Assembly: GCF_000317205.1 (NCBI RefSeq)
Contig: NZ_AJLK01000013.1
Span: 17,722 to 81,721, forward strand
DNA length: 64,000 nucleotides
Origin: Fischerella muscicola PCC 7414
Lineage (GTDB): Bacteria; Cyanobacteriota; Cyanobacteriia; Cyanobacteriales; Nostocaceae
Direction: 5' to 3'
The notes under the pieces are model-generated. The model did no database searches, was not told the origin of the DNA, and saw only the letters and a program-made list of their open reading frames with translations. Position 1 is the stretch's first letter. Each line of letters starts with the position of its first letter. Below are positions 26,244 through 35,123 of the stretch, in pieces. The translations under genes were made by a program, and so were the position numbers.

Positions 26244-27374
26244 ATGGTAACTACTACAAATAATCGTATTCGCCATCCATTAACGGAGTTTATTCAACGG
26301 TTGCAAACAGGCGAAGCATTACTTCGCGACACCCCAGAAAATGTATTAGAAGTAGTTGGCATCCTCAAAAGCTACGGCGTTGTTTTAGATGCTTACTCAA
26401 AAAATCTTATCTATATTGCCGAAAATCAATTTTTAGTATTTTTCCCTTTTTTCAAATATTTTAATGGCGAAATTTCTTTCCAGAAATTACTGCGTCACTG
26501 GTGGCACGATCGCATTAATTTTGAGTATGCCGAGTATTGTATGAAAGCCATGTTTTGGCATGGTGGCGGTGGACTAGATCAATATTTAGACACAAAAGAT
26601 TTTCAACAAAGAGCTAAAGCTGTGATTGCAGCTAAATTTCAAAATAATCCCATCATGATGGGAATTAATCAACTCTTTCCTGATTTTTTGATTGAGCAGT
26701 TGCGCGTTTGTTGTTACTACAGTGGGTTAGGTCAATTTTGGCGGGTGATGGCCGATATTTTCCTCAGCTTATCAGACCTCTATGATCAAGGCAAAATTAA
26801 ATCAATTCCGCAAGTTGTAAACCATATCAAAACTGGTTTAGTAGAAGCTGCACATAAGCCGATTACCTACTCTGTGAAAATTAAAGATAAAGTTTACGAA
26901 ATTCTTCCCGCTAGTCTAGGCTTAACATTCCTTGCAGATACAGCAATTCCTTATGTAGAAGCTGTCTTCTTTCGGGGAACACCTTTTCCTGGCACAGTTT
27001 CCTACAATGCCCAAGCATATCAAATTCCACCAGACCAAGGTAGATTTCAGTACGGTGCTTTGTATGCTGATCCTCTACCCATTGGCGGCGCTGGTATTCC
27101 TCCCACATTGCTAATGCAAGATATGCGTCACTTTCTGCCAGAGTATTTACATGAAGTTTATCGCCACAGTCTTCGGGGAGAAGATGATTTACGAGTAAAA
27201 ATATGCATGACTTTTCAAAAGTCAATGTTTTGTGTGACTACAGCAGCTATTTTGGGACTTATGCCTTACCCTGCGGATACTCAAGATCCACAAGAACAGG
27301 AACTTAACCGAGTCTATTTAGAAAAGTGGATGGATAGATTACAAACATCGCGATTGATGGATGTTAATAGTTAG
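26244..27374 (+). CDS. cupB: CO2 hydration protein CupB (ChpX)
   Basis: 376 residues, soluble. Characteristic stretches include FFPFFKYFNGEISFQKLLRHW, MGINQLFPDFLIEQLR and PLPIGGAGIPPTLLMQDMRHF. CupA and CupB attach to the NDH-1 membrane arm and are thought to convert CO2 to bicarbonate on the cytoplasmic side, driven by electron flow, with a zinc site formed at the interface. Candidate ligands are the several conserved His/Cys, such as those in FWHGGGG and RVCCYYSG. Start ATG 26244 with AGGAGAACTGCAATG upstream. Confidence 0.93.
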   Translation: MVTTTNNRIRHPLTEFIQRLQTGEALLRDTPENVLEVVGILKSYGVVLDAYSKNLIYIAENQFLVFFPFFKYFNGEISFQKLLRHWWHDRINFEYAEYCMKAMFWHGGGGLDQYLDTKDFQQRAKAVIAAKFQNNPIMMGINQLFPDFLIEQLRVCCYYSGLGQFWRVMADIFLSLSDLYDQGKIKSIPQVVNHIKTGLVEAAHKPITYSVKIKDKVYEILPASLGLTFLADTAIPYVEAVFFRGTPFPGTVSYNAQAYQIPPDQGRFQYGALYADPLPIGGAGIPPTLLMQDMRHFLPEYLHEVYRHSLRGEDDLRVKICMTFQKSMFCVTTAAILGLMPYPADTQDPQEQELNRVYLEKWMDRLQTSRLMDVNS

Positions 27375-27559
27375 TTTTGGCAAAGATTATTGGAAATCAG
27401 GATCATTCAACTCCTTCCCCTTTAACCTTTAACCCAGCAATAAATGCTTTTTTCAGGTGTTGTATAGTGGTGAAGGTGTAGGGGTGGGAGTTGGAGTTTG
27501 GGCAATAACCAAATCCCAAAGGTGAGATAAATAAATTGAGGGTAGCCAATCTATCTTTG

Positions 27560-27671
27560 TTATGTAAGCATTACTTCTTCAAATTCTATTTCCAGTGGGT
27601 CATCGGTAACTATCCAGTCTTCTTTCTGGAGTGCATTTTTGACCGCTTTATGGAATAAGTCTCGCTGACAT
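27560..27671 (-). pseudogene. xisH: XisH N-terminal remnant (frameshifted)
   Basis: Read from 27671 on the minus strand: ATG TCA GCG, then a shift, then DLFHKAVKNALQKEDW, IVTDDPLEIEF, and a stop. This matches the start of XisH (fdxN-element excision controlling factor, typically MSAKD.FH.AVK.AL.KEGW.IT.DPL). About two bases are missing after the third codon, and the body of the gene (~100 residues, nuclease-like fold) is gone. It is a decayed fragment with no xisI partner beside it. Confidence 0.75.
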
Positions 27672-27835
27672 CAGCAAACAACTTTGTTTGTATTTATAAT
27701 AGAAGTGCGTGTACATTCTACCAAATACGGTCTTTCAACATTAGTAGTGCTGTGCGATCGCATCCAACAAGATTAAAATGTCGGTGGTAATTCTGGTGAA
27801 GGGCTACCAATAGTTAAGAATCATGAAGAATCTGC

Positions 27836-27889
27836 AAAAATGCGATCGCTCTTATTTAACTAATGAGATGGGAGAGCGATCGCATTTTT
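27836..27889. terminator. Large perfect hairpin between convergent cupB and map
   Basis: A 17-bp perfect inverted repeat AAAAATGCGATCGCTCT (27836-27852) with complement at 27873-27889. Each arm contains a HIP1 site, and A/T tracts at both ends give T-runs on either strand. Probably a bidirectional terminator. Confidence 0.7.
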
Positions 27890-27911
27890 TATGTCAAAAT
27901 CGCAATAAAAA

Positions 27912-28739
27912 TTATACCAAAGAGCGATCAGTTAAAATTTCGTAGCCTGTTTCTGTCACCAACACAGTATGCTCAAATTGAGCCGACAAAGCATTATCTA
28001 CAGTTACAGCTGTCCAACGATCTGCTAGTATCCGTGTATACTTAGAGCCAGCATTTAAAATTGGTTCAATTGCCAGTGTCATTCCCTCCCGTAGCTTCAC
28101 ATTTGGCATGTCATGAGTCCGAAAATTGAATACCGAAGGTTCTTCGTGGAGGTTACGGCCGACACCATGACCAGTAAAGTCTTCTACTACGGTTAACTTG
28201 TTAGCTTTCACATGGTCTTCAATTGCACCTGCAATATCCATCAGGTAATTTCCTGCTTTTACCTGTTCGATACCTTTATAAAGTGCTTCTTCAGCAACGC
28301 GAATCAATCTCGCAGCTTCTGGAGTGACTTCACCGACAGCAATAGTAATGCAAGAGTCACCATGAAAACCTTCGTAATAAGCTCCTGTATCTACTTTTAA
28401 AACATCCCCAGATCGAATAACTTTCTTCTTGCTAGGAATGCCATGCACCACTTCATTATTGATACTGGAGCAGATAGAACCAGGAAAGCCGTGATAGCCT
28501 TTAAAGCTGGGTGTTGCACCCATTTCCCGAATGCGTTTTTCCGCATAAGCATCTAAGTCAGCTGTGGTCATTCCTGGCTGTACCAACTCAGAAATTTCTT
28601 TAAGCACAGTTGCCACAATTTTAGCTGATTGCCGCATAATTTCAATTTCACGTGGCGACTTAATTTCAATGCCTCTGCGTTGTCTTTTGGGACGGTTATT
28701 TTGAGTTGGTTGAGAAAGCAGGTTACTTAGAATGTTCAT
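27912..28739 (-). CDS. map: Methionine aminopeptidase, type I
   Basis: 275 residues. The pita-bread fold ligands are visible: Asp in [15 protein letters not shown], His in [13 protein letters not shown], Glu in LAIEPI and Glu in FEHTVLV. It removes the initiator Met from new proteins using two metal ions. It has a ~25-residue basic N-terminal extension ([20 protein letters not shown]) rather than the SH3-binding zinc finger of eukaryotic relatives. Start ATG 28739. Cyanobacteria often carry several map paralogues. Confidence 0.95.
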   Translation of the reverse strand: MNILSNLLSQPTQNNRPKRQRRGIEIKSPREIEIMRQSAKIVATVLKEISELVQPGMTTADLDAYAEKRIREMGATPSFKGYHGFPGSICSSINNEVVHGIPSKKKVIRSGDVLKVDTGAYYEGFHGDSCITIAVGEVTPEAARLIRVAEEALYKGIEQVKAGNYLMDIAGAIEDHVKANKLTVVEDFTGHGVGRNLHEEPSVFNFRTHDMPNVKLREGMTLAIEPILNAGSKYTRILADRWTAVTVDNALSAQFEHTVLVTETGYEILTDRSLV

Positions 28740-28958
28740 GGGGAATTAGTAGTTATTTGCGCCTTGCTGCTTTTTTCATTTTTAGTTGTTAGTTGTTCAT
28801 TATTTGTTGTTTGAAGCAACTACTAACTACTGTACGAGCAGGGTAAGGTTAGTTGAGAAATAGTATCTATATTTTAAGTTAACGTATTTTTACCTTTTGA
28901 CTTCCGCCTTTTTCACCATCCGCATATTAGCAACTGGTAACTGATAACTGATAACTGT

Positions 28959-29426
28959 TCACTGAATGACAATATCTCCTGTCATCCCAGCTTCAGTATG
29001 TCCTGCAATTGGACAACGTAAGCCATACTTACCAGGCTTAAGCGGAACAAATACCCACTCAGCCTCAGCCCCTGGCTTCAGTTCCACTTCATGAATGGCT
29101 CCTTTTACCTCTACTTTGCCAGCTTCGACTTTTTGTGTCCAAATTCCATCAGCAAAATCTTTAGCAGTAAAGTAGTGCTTTTGATTACTAGGATTAATCA
29201 GCTTTAGCTTATAACGTTTACCTGCCAAAAATTCTAGATGATTTGGCTCATATTTCAGTTCGTTGGCAGAGTTACCAAGGCTAACTGTAATTTCTGTAGG
29301 TGGCTGCTTCAGTAAATCCCCAGATAAGCTAGCTGCTTCTGTTGGAGTAGCTGTGAGGATAGTGAAACTTAGTAGCACCAGTACAACGCATATAAGTTGT
29401 AAAATCTTTAGGAATATTTTTGTCAT
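28959..29426 (-). CDS. Secreted cupredoxin-like copper protein
   Basis: 155 residues. A signal peptide (1 to ~31, ending PTEA) is followed by a single cupredoxin domain with a type 1 copper site: His84 in NQKHYF, then Cys138, His143 and Met148 in RCPIAGHTEAGM. The spacing is plastocyanin/azurin-like, but the sequence around it (KAGRYxLKLxNPSxQKHYF type) is closer to generic small blue copper proteins. Role unknown: electron carrier or copper handling in the periplasm or lumen. Start ATG 29426. Confidence 0.88.
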   Translation of the reverse strand: MTKIFLKILQLICVVLVLLSFTILTATPTEAASLSGDLLKQPPTEITVSLGNSANELKYEPNHLEFLAGKRYKLKLINPSNQKHYFTAKDFADGIWTQKVEAGKVEVKGAIHEVELKPGAEAEWVFVPLKPGKYGLRCPIAGHTEAGMTGDIVIQ

Positions 29427-29517
29427 TTGTCCTTTGTCCTTTGTTCTTTGTCATTTGTTGATTGTTAGTTATTAGCTATTTACCACTAACTACTAACCAA
29501 TAACCAATAACCAATGA

Positions 29518-32340
29518 CTAATGACTATCCGCTACTATAGTTGGCCCAGCAGTCACCACAACGATTTTATCGGGATGGAGTAACTCACGACCTGCTTGAT
29601 TGACTTGCTCAAGGGTAACTGAGGCAATTTTACTAACAAAAGAGCGCAATTCTTCTTTATCTAACCCATAAACCTTATTCATCAAAATTCTGTATGCCAA
29701 TTCCTCTGGATTGGCAAGTGAAACATTGTAGTTACTGATTAAGGTGCGCTTTGCTGTTTCCAATTCTTCAGGGGTGACACCTTGCTGATGAATTTCTTCT
29801 AGTAGTTGGCGAGTGCTGTTGATGGCACGAGTTGCGTCTTCTGGTGCTGTTTGCATTTCAATCAAAAATATACCGACGTTTTTCCCAACTTGGAAGGTGC
29901 TATAAATTCCGTAGGTCAAGCCTTGACGATCGCGTATTTCTGCCCCCAGTCTACTAGATAGAGTATCGCCGCCTAGTATCTGATTTAATACCAATGCTGC
30001 ATAATATCGTGGATCTAGGCGATTAATCCCTGTGTTACCCATATAAGTAACAGCTTGGGCTTTACCTGGCAGTACCGGATTAACACGCACAATTTTGTCT
30101 GGTACTGATACTACAGGGTATTCTAATTTTGGAGCTTCGCCGCTAACTTTCCAGTTACCAAATTCAGCTTCGATGAGCGATCGCACTTGTTGAGGGTCAA
30201 AATCTCCTACCAGTGCCAGTACCATTGCATCTGGACGGTAGTGTTGTGTTTTAAAAGCAACTAAATCTTCTCTACGAATGCGCTGCAAACTCTTTTGTGT
30301 AGCAAATTTGTGCAATGGGTGGGTTTTCGGATACACAGATTGCACAAATGTTCTTTTTGCAACTTCTGTAGGATCGTCTAATTCCTCCTTCAAGTTGGTT
30401 AAAGCTTGTTGTCGAGTCAGTTCTAATTCTTTACTGGGAAAAGTCGGATTTTTGACTACATCTGCTAAAATTTGCACAACAACAGGCAAGTCTCCTGCCA
30501 AGCTGCTACCCTGAATTTCTACACCTTCACGATAAGACTCAAAATCTAAACTAGCACCGCGTTCATCCAAAGCTTTCGCGATCGCCAATACATCCCTTGT
30601 TTTAGTCCCGTTCATCAAGTTCTCTGCCACAAGAGCTGCGAGTCCGGCTTTCGCTTCTGAGTCAAATTCATTACCAGCTTTTATATAGCCACTCAAAGTC
30701 ACTGTTGGCGAACTTTTGTCTGGCAACAACAATACTTCCAAGCCATTAGATAATTTGAATTGCTCTGGTGGAGTGAGGGATAGCCCAGTGGGAACTGTTT
30801 TCATATCCACGGGTGGCAAATATTTCACCACCTCGGGAGCTACTTCTGATGTATCAGCAGAGAAATTTTCAGTGATGAGTGTAGAGTGTAATTTAGTGTC
30901 GCTCTTTTCTAATGCTTGGATTTGAGTTGGTTCAAAATTGCCAACAAAACGTGCTTTCTGTTGCAAATATTTATTTGTGACACGTTGCACATCCCTAACA
31001 GTTACCCGACGGATGGCTGCTAGATAGCGCTCTGTGTAGCGATAATCACCAGCCGTAGTTTGATCGTTACCCAGCTGCATCGCTTGACTGGTAATATCAC
31101 GGTTATTCAAAATTACAGCAGCTTCTAACTGTGCTTTGGCGCGATTCACTTCTTCTGGTTTTGCTCCCTGCACAGCAACAGATGCGATCGCTTTTTGCAT
31201 CGCTGTATCAATTTTTTTCAAATTTTCGCCAGGTGCAGCAGTCACAGATAATTCATACCAACCAGCTTCATGCAAACTCACAATCGAACCTGTCACATCG
31301 GTTGCTATACCAGATTCCACCAATGTCTGATCAAGCCGGGAGTTCCGTCCTTCTGTCAAGATGTAATCCATCACATCTAACGCTGGTATATCAGGATGAT
31401 TTACATCTGGTAAAGGATATATCGCTTGCAACAATGCGTTTGCTCCCGGTTCGCGCAAGGTTATGGGAAAGTGGGAAATTTTTTGACTCTTGACGCTTGA
31501 TACTTGACTTTTGACACTTGATACTTGACTTTTCTGTATTTTCCCAAATATATCTTTCACAACTTTGAGGGTTTTGGCTGTGTCAAAATCACCAACAATT
31601 ACCAAAACAGCATTATCGGGACTGTAGAATTTCCGATAGTATTCTTGTACCTGTTTAACTTGAAATTTCTCAACATCAACTTTAGTGCCACCTACAGGTA
31701 AGCCATAAGGATGTTCAGGAAATACTGTTTGTAGCACCGCACGATTTAGGCGATACTCTGGGCTATTTTCGTAGCCTTGCAACTCAGAAATCACTACCCG
31801 CTTTTCACTTTCTAGTTTTTCTGCATCAATCAGAGCATTTTGCATTCTGTCTGCTTCTAATATCAACAGAGCGTTGAGCTTATCACGTTCTGCGGTGCTA
31901 TAATATGCAGTCTGATCATAGCTAGTGAAAGCATTGGAGTCGCTACCTAAAGCACTAAACAAACGTCCAAATTGAATTGGACGGTTTTTTGTGCCTTTGA
32001 ACATCATATGTTCTAATTGATGGGCAATACCATTTACACCTGGTTGTTCGTTGCGTGAGCCAACCTTATACCACATCTGTACCGATACCACTGGTGCTGA
32101 ATGGACTTCCTTTGTCAACACCATCAGACCATTTTCCAGTACTGTCTGAGAAACGTTCTCTGTCACGTAATTTTTTTGTGTTTTTTTTAAAGCATTTTCT
32201 TTAAGAGTTTTTACTAAGGTATAATTTGTGGTTGTGTGACTAGTAGCTGATCCATCACTCAGTAGCAAAACCGCAATTAACCAGAGAGTCAACACAAAAA
32301 TAGAAAGACGATATCTATGCAACTTGTTAAACACAGACAT
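29518..32340 (-). CDS. M16 family zinc metalloprotease (pitrilysin-like, two-domain)
   Basis: 940 residues. An N-terminal hydrophobic segment (about 11-30) acts as signal or anchor. The first M16 domain carries the inverted zinc motif HQLEH at 107-111 with the downstream Glu in SEKRVVISELQGYENSPEY (about 182-186). The second M16 domain (from about 520) lacks HxxEH (it has LVAENLMNGT instead) and is the usual inactive half that helps form the cage. Residues ~271-286 are a repeat-derived insert (SQVSSVKSQ twice). Substrate unknown; family members degrade peptides outside the cytoplasm. Start ATG 32340. Confidence 0.92.
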   Translation of the reverse strand: MSVFNKLHRYRLSIFVLTLWLIAVLLLSDGSATSHTTTNYTLVKTLKENALKKTQKNYVTENVSQTVLENGLMVLTKEVHSAPVVSVQMWYKVGSRNEQPGVNGIAHQLEHMMFKGTKNRPIQFGRLFSALGSDSNAFTSYDQTAYYSTAERDKLNALLILEADRMQNALIDAEKLESEKRVVISELQGYENSPEYRLNRAVLQTVFPEHPYGLPVGGTKVDVEKFQVKQVQEYYRKFYSPDNAVLVIVGDFDTAKTLKVVKDIFGKIQKSQVSSVKSQVSSVKSQKISHFPITLREPGANALLQAIYPLPDVNHPDIPALDVMDYILTEGRNSRLDQTLVESGIATDVTGSIVSLHEAGWYELSVTAAPGENLKKIDTAMQKAIASVAVQGAKPEEVNRAKAQLEAAVILNNRDITSQAMQLGNDQTTAGDYRYTERYLAAIRRVTVRDVQRVTNKYLQQKARFVGNFEPTQIQALEKSDTKLHSTLITENFSADTSEVAPEVVKYLPPVDMKTVPTGLSLTPPEQFKLSNGLEVLLLPDKSSPTVTLSGYIKAGNEFDSEAKAGLAALVAENLMNGTKTRDVLAIAKALDERGASLDFESYREGVEIQGSSLAGDLPVVVQILADVVKNPTFPSKELELTRQQALTNLKEELDDPTEVAKRTFVQSVYPKTHPLHKFATQKSLQRIRREDLVAFKTQHYRPDAMVLALVGDFDPQQVRSLIEAEFGNWKVSGEAPKLEYPVVSVPDKIVRVNPVLPGKAQAVTYMGNTGINRLDPRYYAALVLNQILGGDTLSSRLGAEIRDRQGLTYGIYSTFQVGKNVGIFLIEMQTAPEDATRAINSTRQLLEEIHQQGVTPEELETAKRTLISNYNVSLANPEELAYRILMNKVYGLDKEELRSFVSKIASVTLEQVNQAGRELLHPDKIVVVTAGPTIVADSH

Positions 32341-32550
32341 GTATTTGCTTGATGTATCTGTAAATTAAATTACAGAATTTTTCTATGACTATAGTGTATT
32401 ACTGCTAGGGATTTTGTTACCTCAGCAACACTACAGAGAAAGAATATTCTACTGAGAAAGTAATAAAATGACAACTAGCTCAGGGATGAAGTTTTGTTTG
32501 GGGAAGGGGACAAGGGGGACAAGTTTAATTCTTTACCTTTCCCAGATCCC

Positions 32551-33003
32551 CTATCCCTTATCCCCAAGTGTTGCTAAAACTCGAATTAATTCCAGGGGTA
32601 AGCCGTCAGCATCAGCAATAAAAGCGACTTCATAAACGCGATCGCCTATTTGCTGTTGAGTTGGTTCTAACAAAACCTGGAGTGGTTGTAGATATTCTGG
32701 TTGTTCTTGTGCAGCAAGAGCAAAAGTTTCTGTTAATTTTGTCAAGTAGCTAGGTAAATCGGGAGTAACTTCACTCAGATCAAAAGATAAGTGATAGTAG
32801 CCTACATAATGTTCGTCGGCAAATGCATCTGGTGCTGGTTTTGGTTCTGGTATTTGAATCAGCTCTATTCTGCCGCCTAGTCCTTCCATCCAACAAGCAA
32901 GAGTATAACCAGTGGTGAAGCGTTCGCAAACTGTAAACCCTAGTTGTTCATAGAAGGCGATCGCTTTATGGATATTAGCGGTACGAATGGAAGCGTGGTG
33001 CAT
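32551..33003 (-). CDS. VOC (glyoxalase/dioxygenase superfamily) protein
   Basis: 150 residues from ATG 33003 (MHHASIRTANIHKAIAFYEQ). The frame extends 20 codons upstream through CATTGGGCATTGGG repeats and is not trusted. One or two beta-alpha-beta-beta-beta units with possible metal ligands His2/His3, Glu in GRIELIQIPE and a late Glu (PLELIRVL) are visible. Substrate cannot be deduced. Confidence 0.8.
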   Translation of the reverse strand: MHHASIRTANIHKAIAFYEQLGFTVCERFTTGYTLACWMEGLGGRIELIQIPEPKPAPDAFADEHYVGYYHLSFDLSEVTPDLPSYLTKLTETFALAAQEQPEYLQPLQVLLEPTQQQIGDRVYEVAFIADADGLPLELIRVLATLGDKG

Positions 33004-33069
33004 AATTTGGTAATTGGTAATTGGTAATTGGGCATTGGGCATTGGGCATTGGGCATTGGTCATTAGTCA

Positions 33070-33289
33070 TTGGGAATACCCCATAACCAACAACCAACCA
33101 CTAACCACTAACCACTAACCACTAACCACTAACTACTAACCACTAACCACTAACCACTAACCACTAACCACTAACCACTAACCACTAACCACTAACCACT
33201 AACTACTAACCACTAACCACTAACCACTAACCACTAACTACTAACTACTAACTACTAACTACTAACTATCAACAACGAACTAATAACTA
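33070..33289. repeat. Long heptanucleotide array (ACTAACC)n
   Basis: About 30 copies of CACTAAC/TACTAAC units, the longest pure array in the window. It lies between two minus-strand genes. Simple repeat; no coding or RNA feature seen. Confidence 0.92.
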
Positions 33290-33811
33290 TTATTCAAACA
33301 ATCGAAAATAAGGATAGCGCACAGGTACGCCAGGTTCTTTTTCCAAATCAAAATTAATTACTTCCCAACAGGGTTCTTCTGTGGAATCTGGGCTAAACTC
33401 TACTGGCAAACCATATAATCGTGCCGCAGTCCCTTCCGACTGTCCTCCCCGCCAAGGAGTGCTGCGTTCTAAATACCCACTCATCAACTCTAGATAGCGG
33501 CGAGCGATAATTACCCGTGTTGCTCGATAACCTTGTGTATATAACTTGTCTAGGGCTTCGTGAATTTCAAAGCGAATGCCATCGGGATGGGTATGTTGCC
33601 GATACCATTCTCCATTCCATCTGCGCCAATGTCGTCCAGACTGTAAATGAATCAACTCTCCAGTTTTGGGGTTGGCTTCAAACGCGCCATGACGGGGACA
33701 CAGATAGGTATCTGTCAGTGTCAGTGCCGGTATTGTCTGTCGGCAGTGGGGACACTGTATTTCAGGGCCAAATATTGGGTACTGCAAGCCTGGATTCATC
33801 ATGAAGTGCAT
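33290..33811 (-). CDS. TIGR02652 family conserved cyanobacterial protein
   Basis: 173 residues from ATG 33811; ATG 33802 (three codons in) is equally possible. An N-terminal zinc ribbon is visible as CPHC and CPRHG. It is followed by SGRHWRRWNGEWYRQHTHPDG, split by conserved Trp/His, RRYLELMSGYLERSTPWRGGQ and a C-terminal VPVRYPYFRLFE. I recognise it as the uncharacterised family TIGR02652, found in cyanobacteria. Function unknown. Confidence 0.85.
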   Translation of the reverse strand: MHFMMNPGLQYPIFGPEIQCPHCRQTIPALTLTDTYLCPRHGAFEANPKTGELIHLQSGRHWRRWNGEWYRQHTHPDGIRFEIHEALDKLYTQGYRATRVIIARRYLELMSGYLERSTPWRGGQSEGTAARLYGLPVEFSPDSTEEPCWEVINFDLEKEPGVPVRYPYFRLFE

Positions 33812-34004
33812 AAAAGAAGAATGGTTTTGTCTTCACCAGTGACGTTGGTTTTTGTTACACTTCTGCGCCACATCATAAGCGTATTTACTGACTGCTGCCT
33901 CAGCGAACAGGCTCGAAGCCATGATATTCTGGTTTTGCAACCAGCCTTCAAAGTTGGAAATTTTCCAGTGTTCCTGAGTACCATATTCATATTCATATTC
34001 TATC

Positions 34005-34532
34005 GTGTCTAACACTTTCTACTGGTCTTCTCCTAATATTTCTCAAGCCGCCTTCATTGCACCTAACGCTGTTGTTATCGGTTCAGTGAATATAGCGGCA
34101 GGGGTGAGCATTTGGTATGGAGCAGTCATTAGGGGAGATGTAGAACGGATTGAAATTGGCGAATGCACCAACATCCAAGATGGAGCAATTCTACACGGAG
34201 ATCCGGGTAAGCCCACAATCTTAGAAGACCATGTTACCGTAGGGCATCGTGCTGTGGTACATTCAGCCTACATTGAACGTGGAAGTTTGATTGGAATTGG
34301 GGCAATTATTTTAGATGGAGTCAGAGTCGGGGCTGGCAGCATTGTAGGGGCTGGCGCAGTCGTCACCAAAGATGTACCGCCTAAATCCCTTGTAGTGGGG
34401 ACTCCTGCAAAGGTATTGCGTCAAGTCACAGATACTCAGGCAGCAGAATTGATTGAACACGCTGAACGTTACAAAAAGTTAGCTTTAGTCCATGCTGGGA
34501 AAGGGACTGATATTGGTTTTAGCGCACATTGA
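34005..34532 (+). CDS. Gamma-carbonic anhydrase family protein
   Basis: 175 residues from GTG 34005. A left-handed beta-helix of hexapeptide repeats, with the three zinc ligands His64 (AILHGDPGK), His81 and His86 (VGHRAVVHSA). A C-terminal helix (TQAAELIEHAERYKKLA) closes the trimer. Reversible hydration of CO2 is plausible because all ligands are present, but many such proteins (YrdA/PaaY-like) have unproven activity. It is independent of the ccm cluster by position and lacks SSUL domains. Confidence 0.92.
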   Translation: MSNTFYWSSPNISQAAFIAPNAVVIGSVNIAAGVSIWYGAVIRGDVERIEIGECTNIQDGAILHGDPGKPTILEDHVTVGHRAVVHSAYIERGSLIGIGAIILDGVRVGAGSIVGAGAVVTKDVPPKSLVVGTPAKVLRQVTDTQAAELIEHAERYKKLALVHAGKGTDIGFSAH

Positions 34533-34725
34533 GGAAGGATGGGGAGGTGGGGTGATGGGGTGATGGGGAGTAGTAAACAATTAACCACCAACCACTAACC
34601 ACCAACCACCAACCACCAACCACTAACTACTAACCACCAACTACTAACCACCAACCACCAACCACCAACCACTAACCACTAACCACTAACCACTAACCAC
34701 TAACCAACAACAATCAACAATTGAC
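34533..34725. repeat. Heptamer arrays (GGTGATGGG and CACCAAC/CACTAAC)
   Basis: G-rich GTGATGGGGTGATGGGG units, then ~18 copies of CACCAAC/CACTAAC. Simple repeats between the gamma-carbonic anhydrase gene and psbY. Confidence 0.88.
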
Positions 34726-34850
34726 AATTGACTAAATTTGTAAAGAATCTTTACATAATTGTTGGGAAAAATTGTCCACTTCAGCTAAAAATAAAAAAAT
34801 GAGAAGTGTTGACAATACTTTAAGTTGTACTTAAGAGAGGGGTATTAGAT

Positions 34851-34976
34851 ATGGACTTAGATATGCGTGTAGTTATCGTGTTGGCGCCAGTTGCGATCGC
34901 AGCGGGTTGGGCATTGTTTAATATTGGCGCTGCTGCTTTAAGACAAGTACAAAGCTTTTTGAATAAAGAAGCCTAA
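34851..34976 (+). CDS. psbY: Photosystem II protein PsbY
   Basis: 41 residues from ATG 34851: [20 protein letters not shown], then [14 protein letters not shown] and a short charged tail. This matches PsbY, a single-helix PSII subunit at the periphery near cytochrome b559. ATG 34863 (MRVVIVL) is an alternative start. A ribosome site (GAGAGGGG) lies 8-9 bases upstream of 34851, and a TTGACA at 34809 may be the -35 box. A clear terminator follows 26 bases after the stop, so the gene is a single-gene transcription unit. Confidence 0.93.
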   Translation: MDLDMRVVIVLAPVAIAAGWALFNIGAAALRQVQSFLNKEA

Positions 34977-35002
34977 AATATACTCAACATCATCAGTCTG
35001 AT

Positions 35003-35037
35003 ACCGACTGTTTCTCATTGGAGCAGTCGGTTTTATT
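35003..35037 (+). terminator. Terminator of psbY
   Basis: Perfect 8-bp stem ACCGACTG/CAGTCGGT (35003-35010 and 35024-35031) with a 13-base loop, followed by TTTATTATTT. Confidence 0.88.
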
Positions 35038-35123
35038 ATTTAGTTGTTTGTTGTTTGTTGTTAGTTGTTTGTTTACAATCAACTACCAACTACCAACCAT
35101 CAACCATCAACCTTTAAGAACTT

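Larger units (their letters stand above)
27375..27911. other. Gene-free stretch after cupB with an xisH remnant
   Basis: About 540 bases between convergent cupB and map. It contains a short broken xisH start (listed separately) and, at the map end, a large perfect hairpin. The rest shows nothing recognisable. Confidence 0.6.

Noticed and set aside
33004..33063. Extended start of the VOC protein
   Set aside because: The 20 extra codons translate CATTGGG repeats.
33070..34725. CRISPR array
   Set aside because: Repeats are contiguous 7-base units without spacers, and no cas genes are near.
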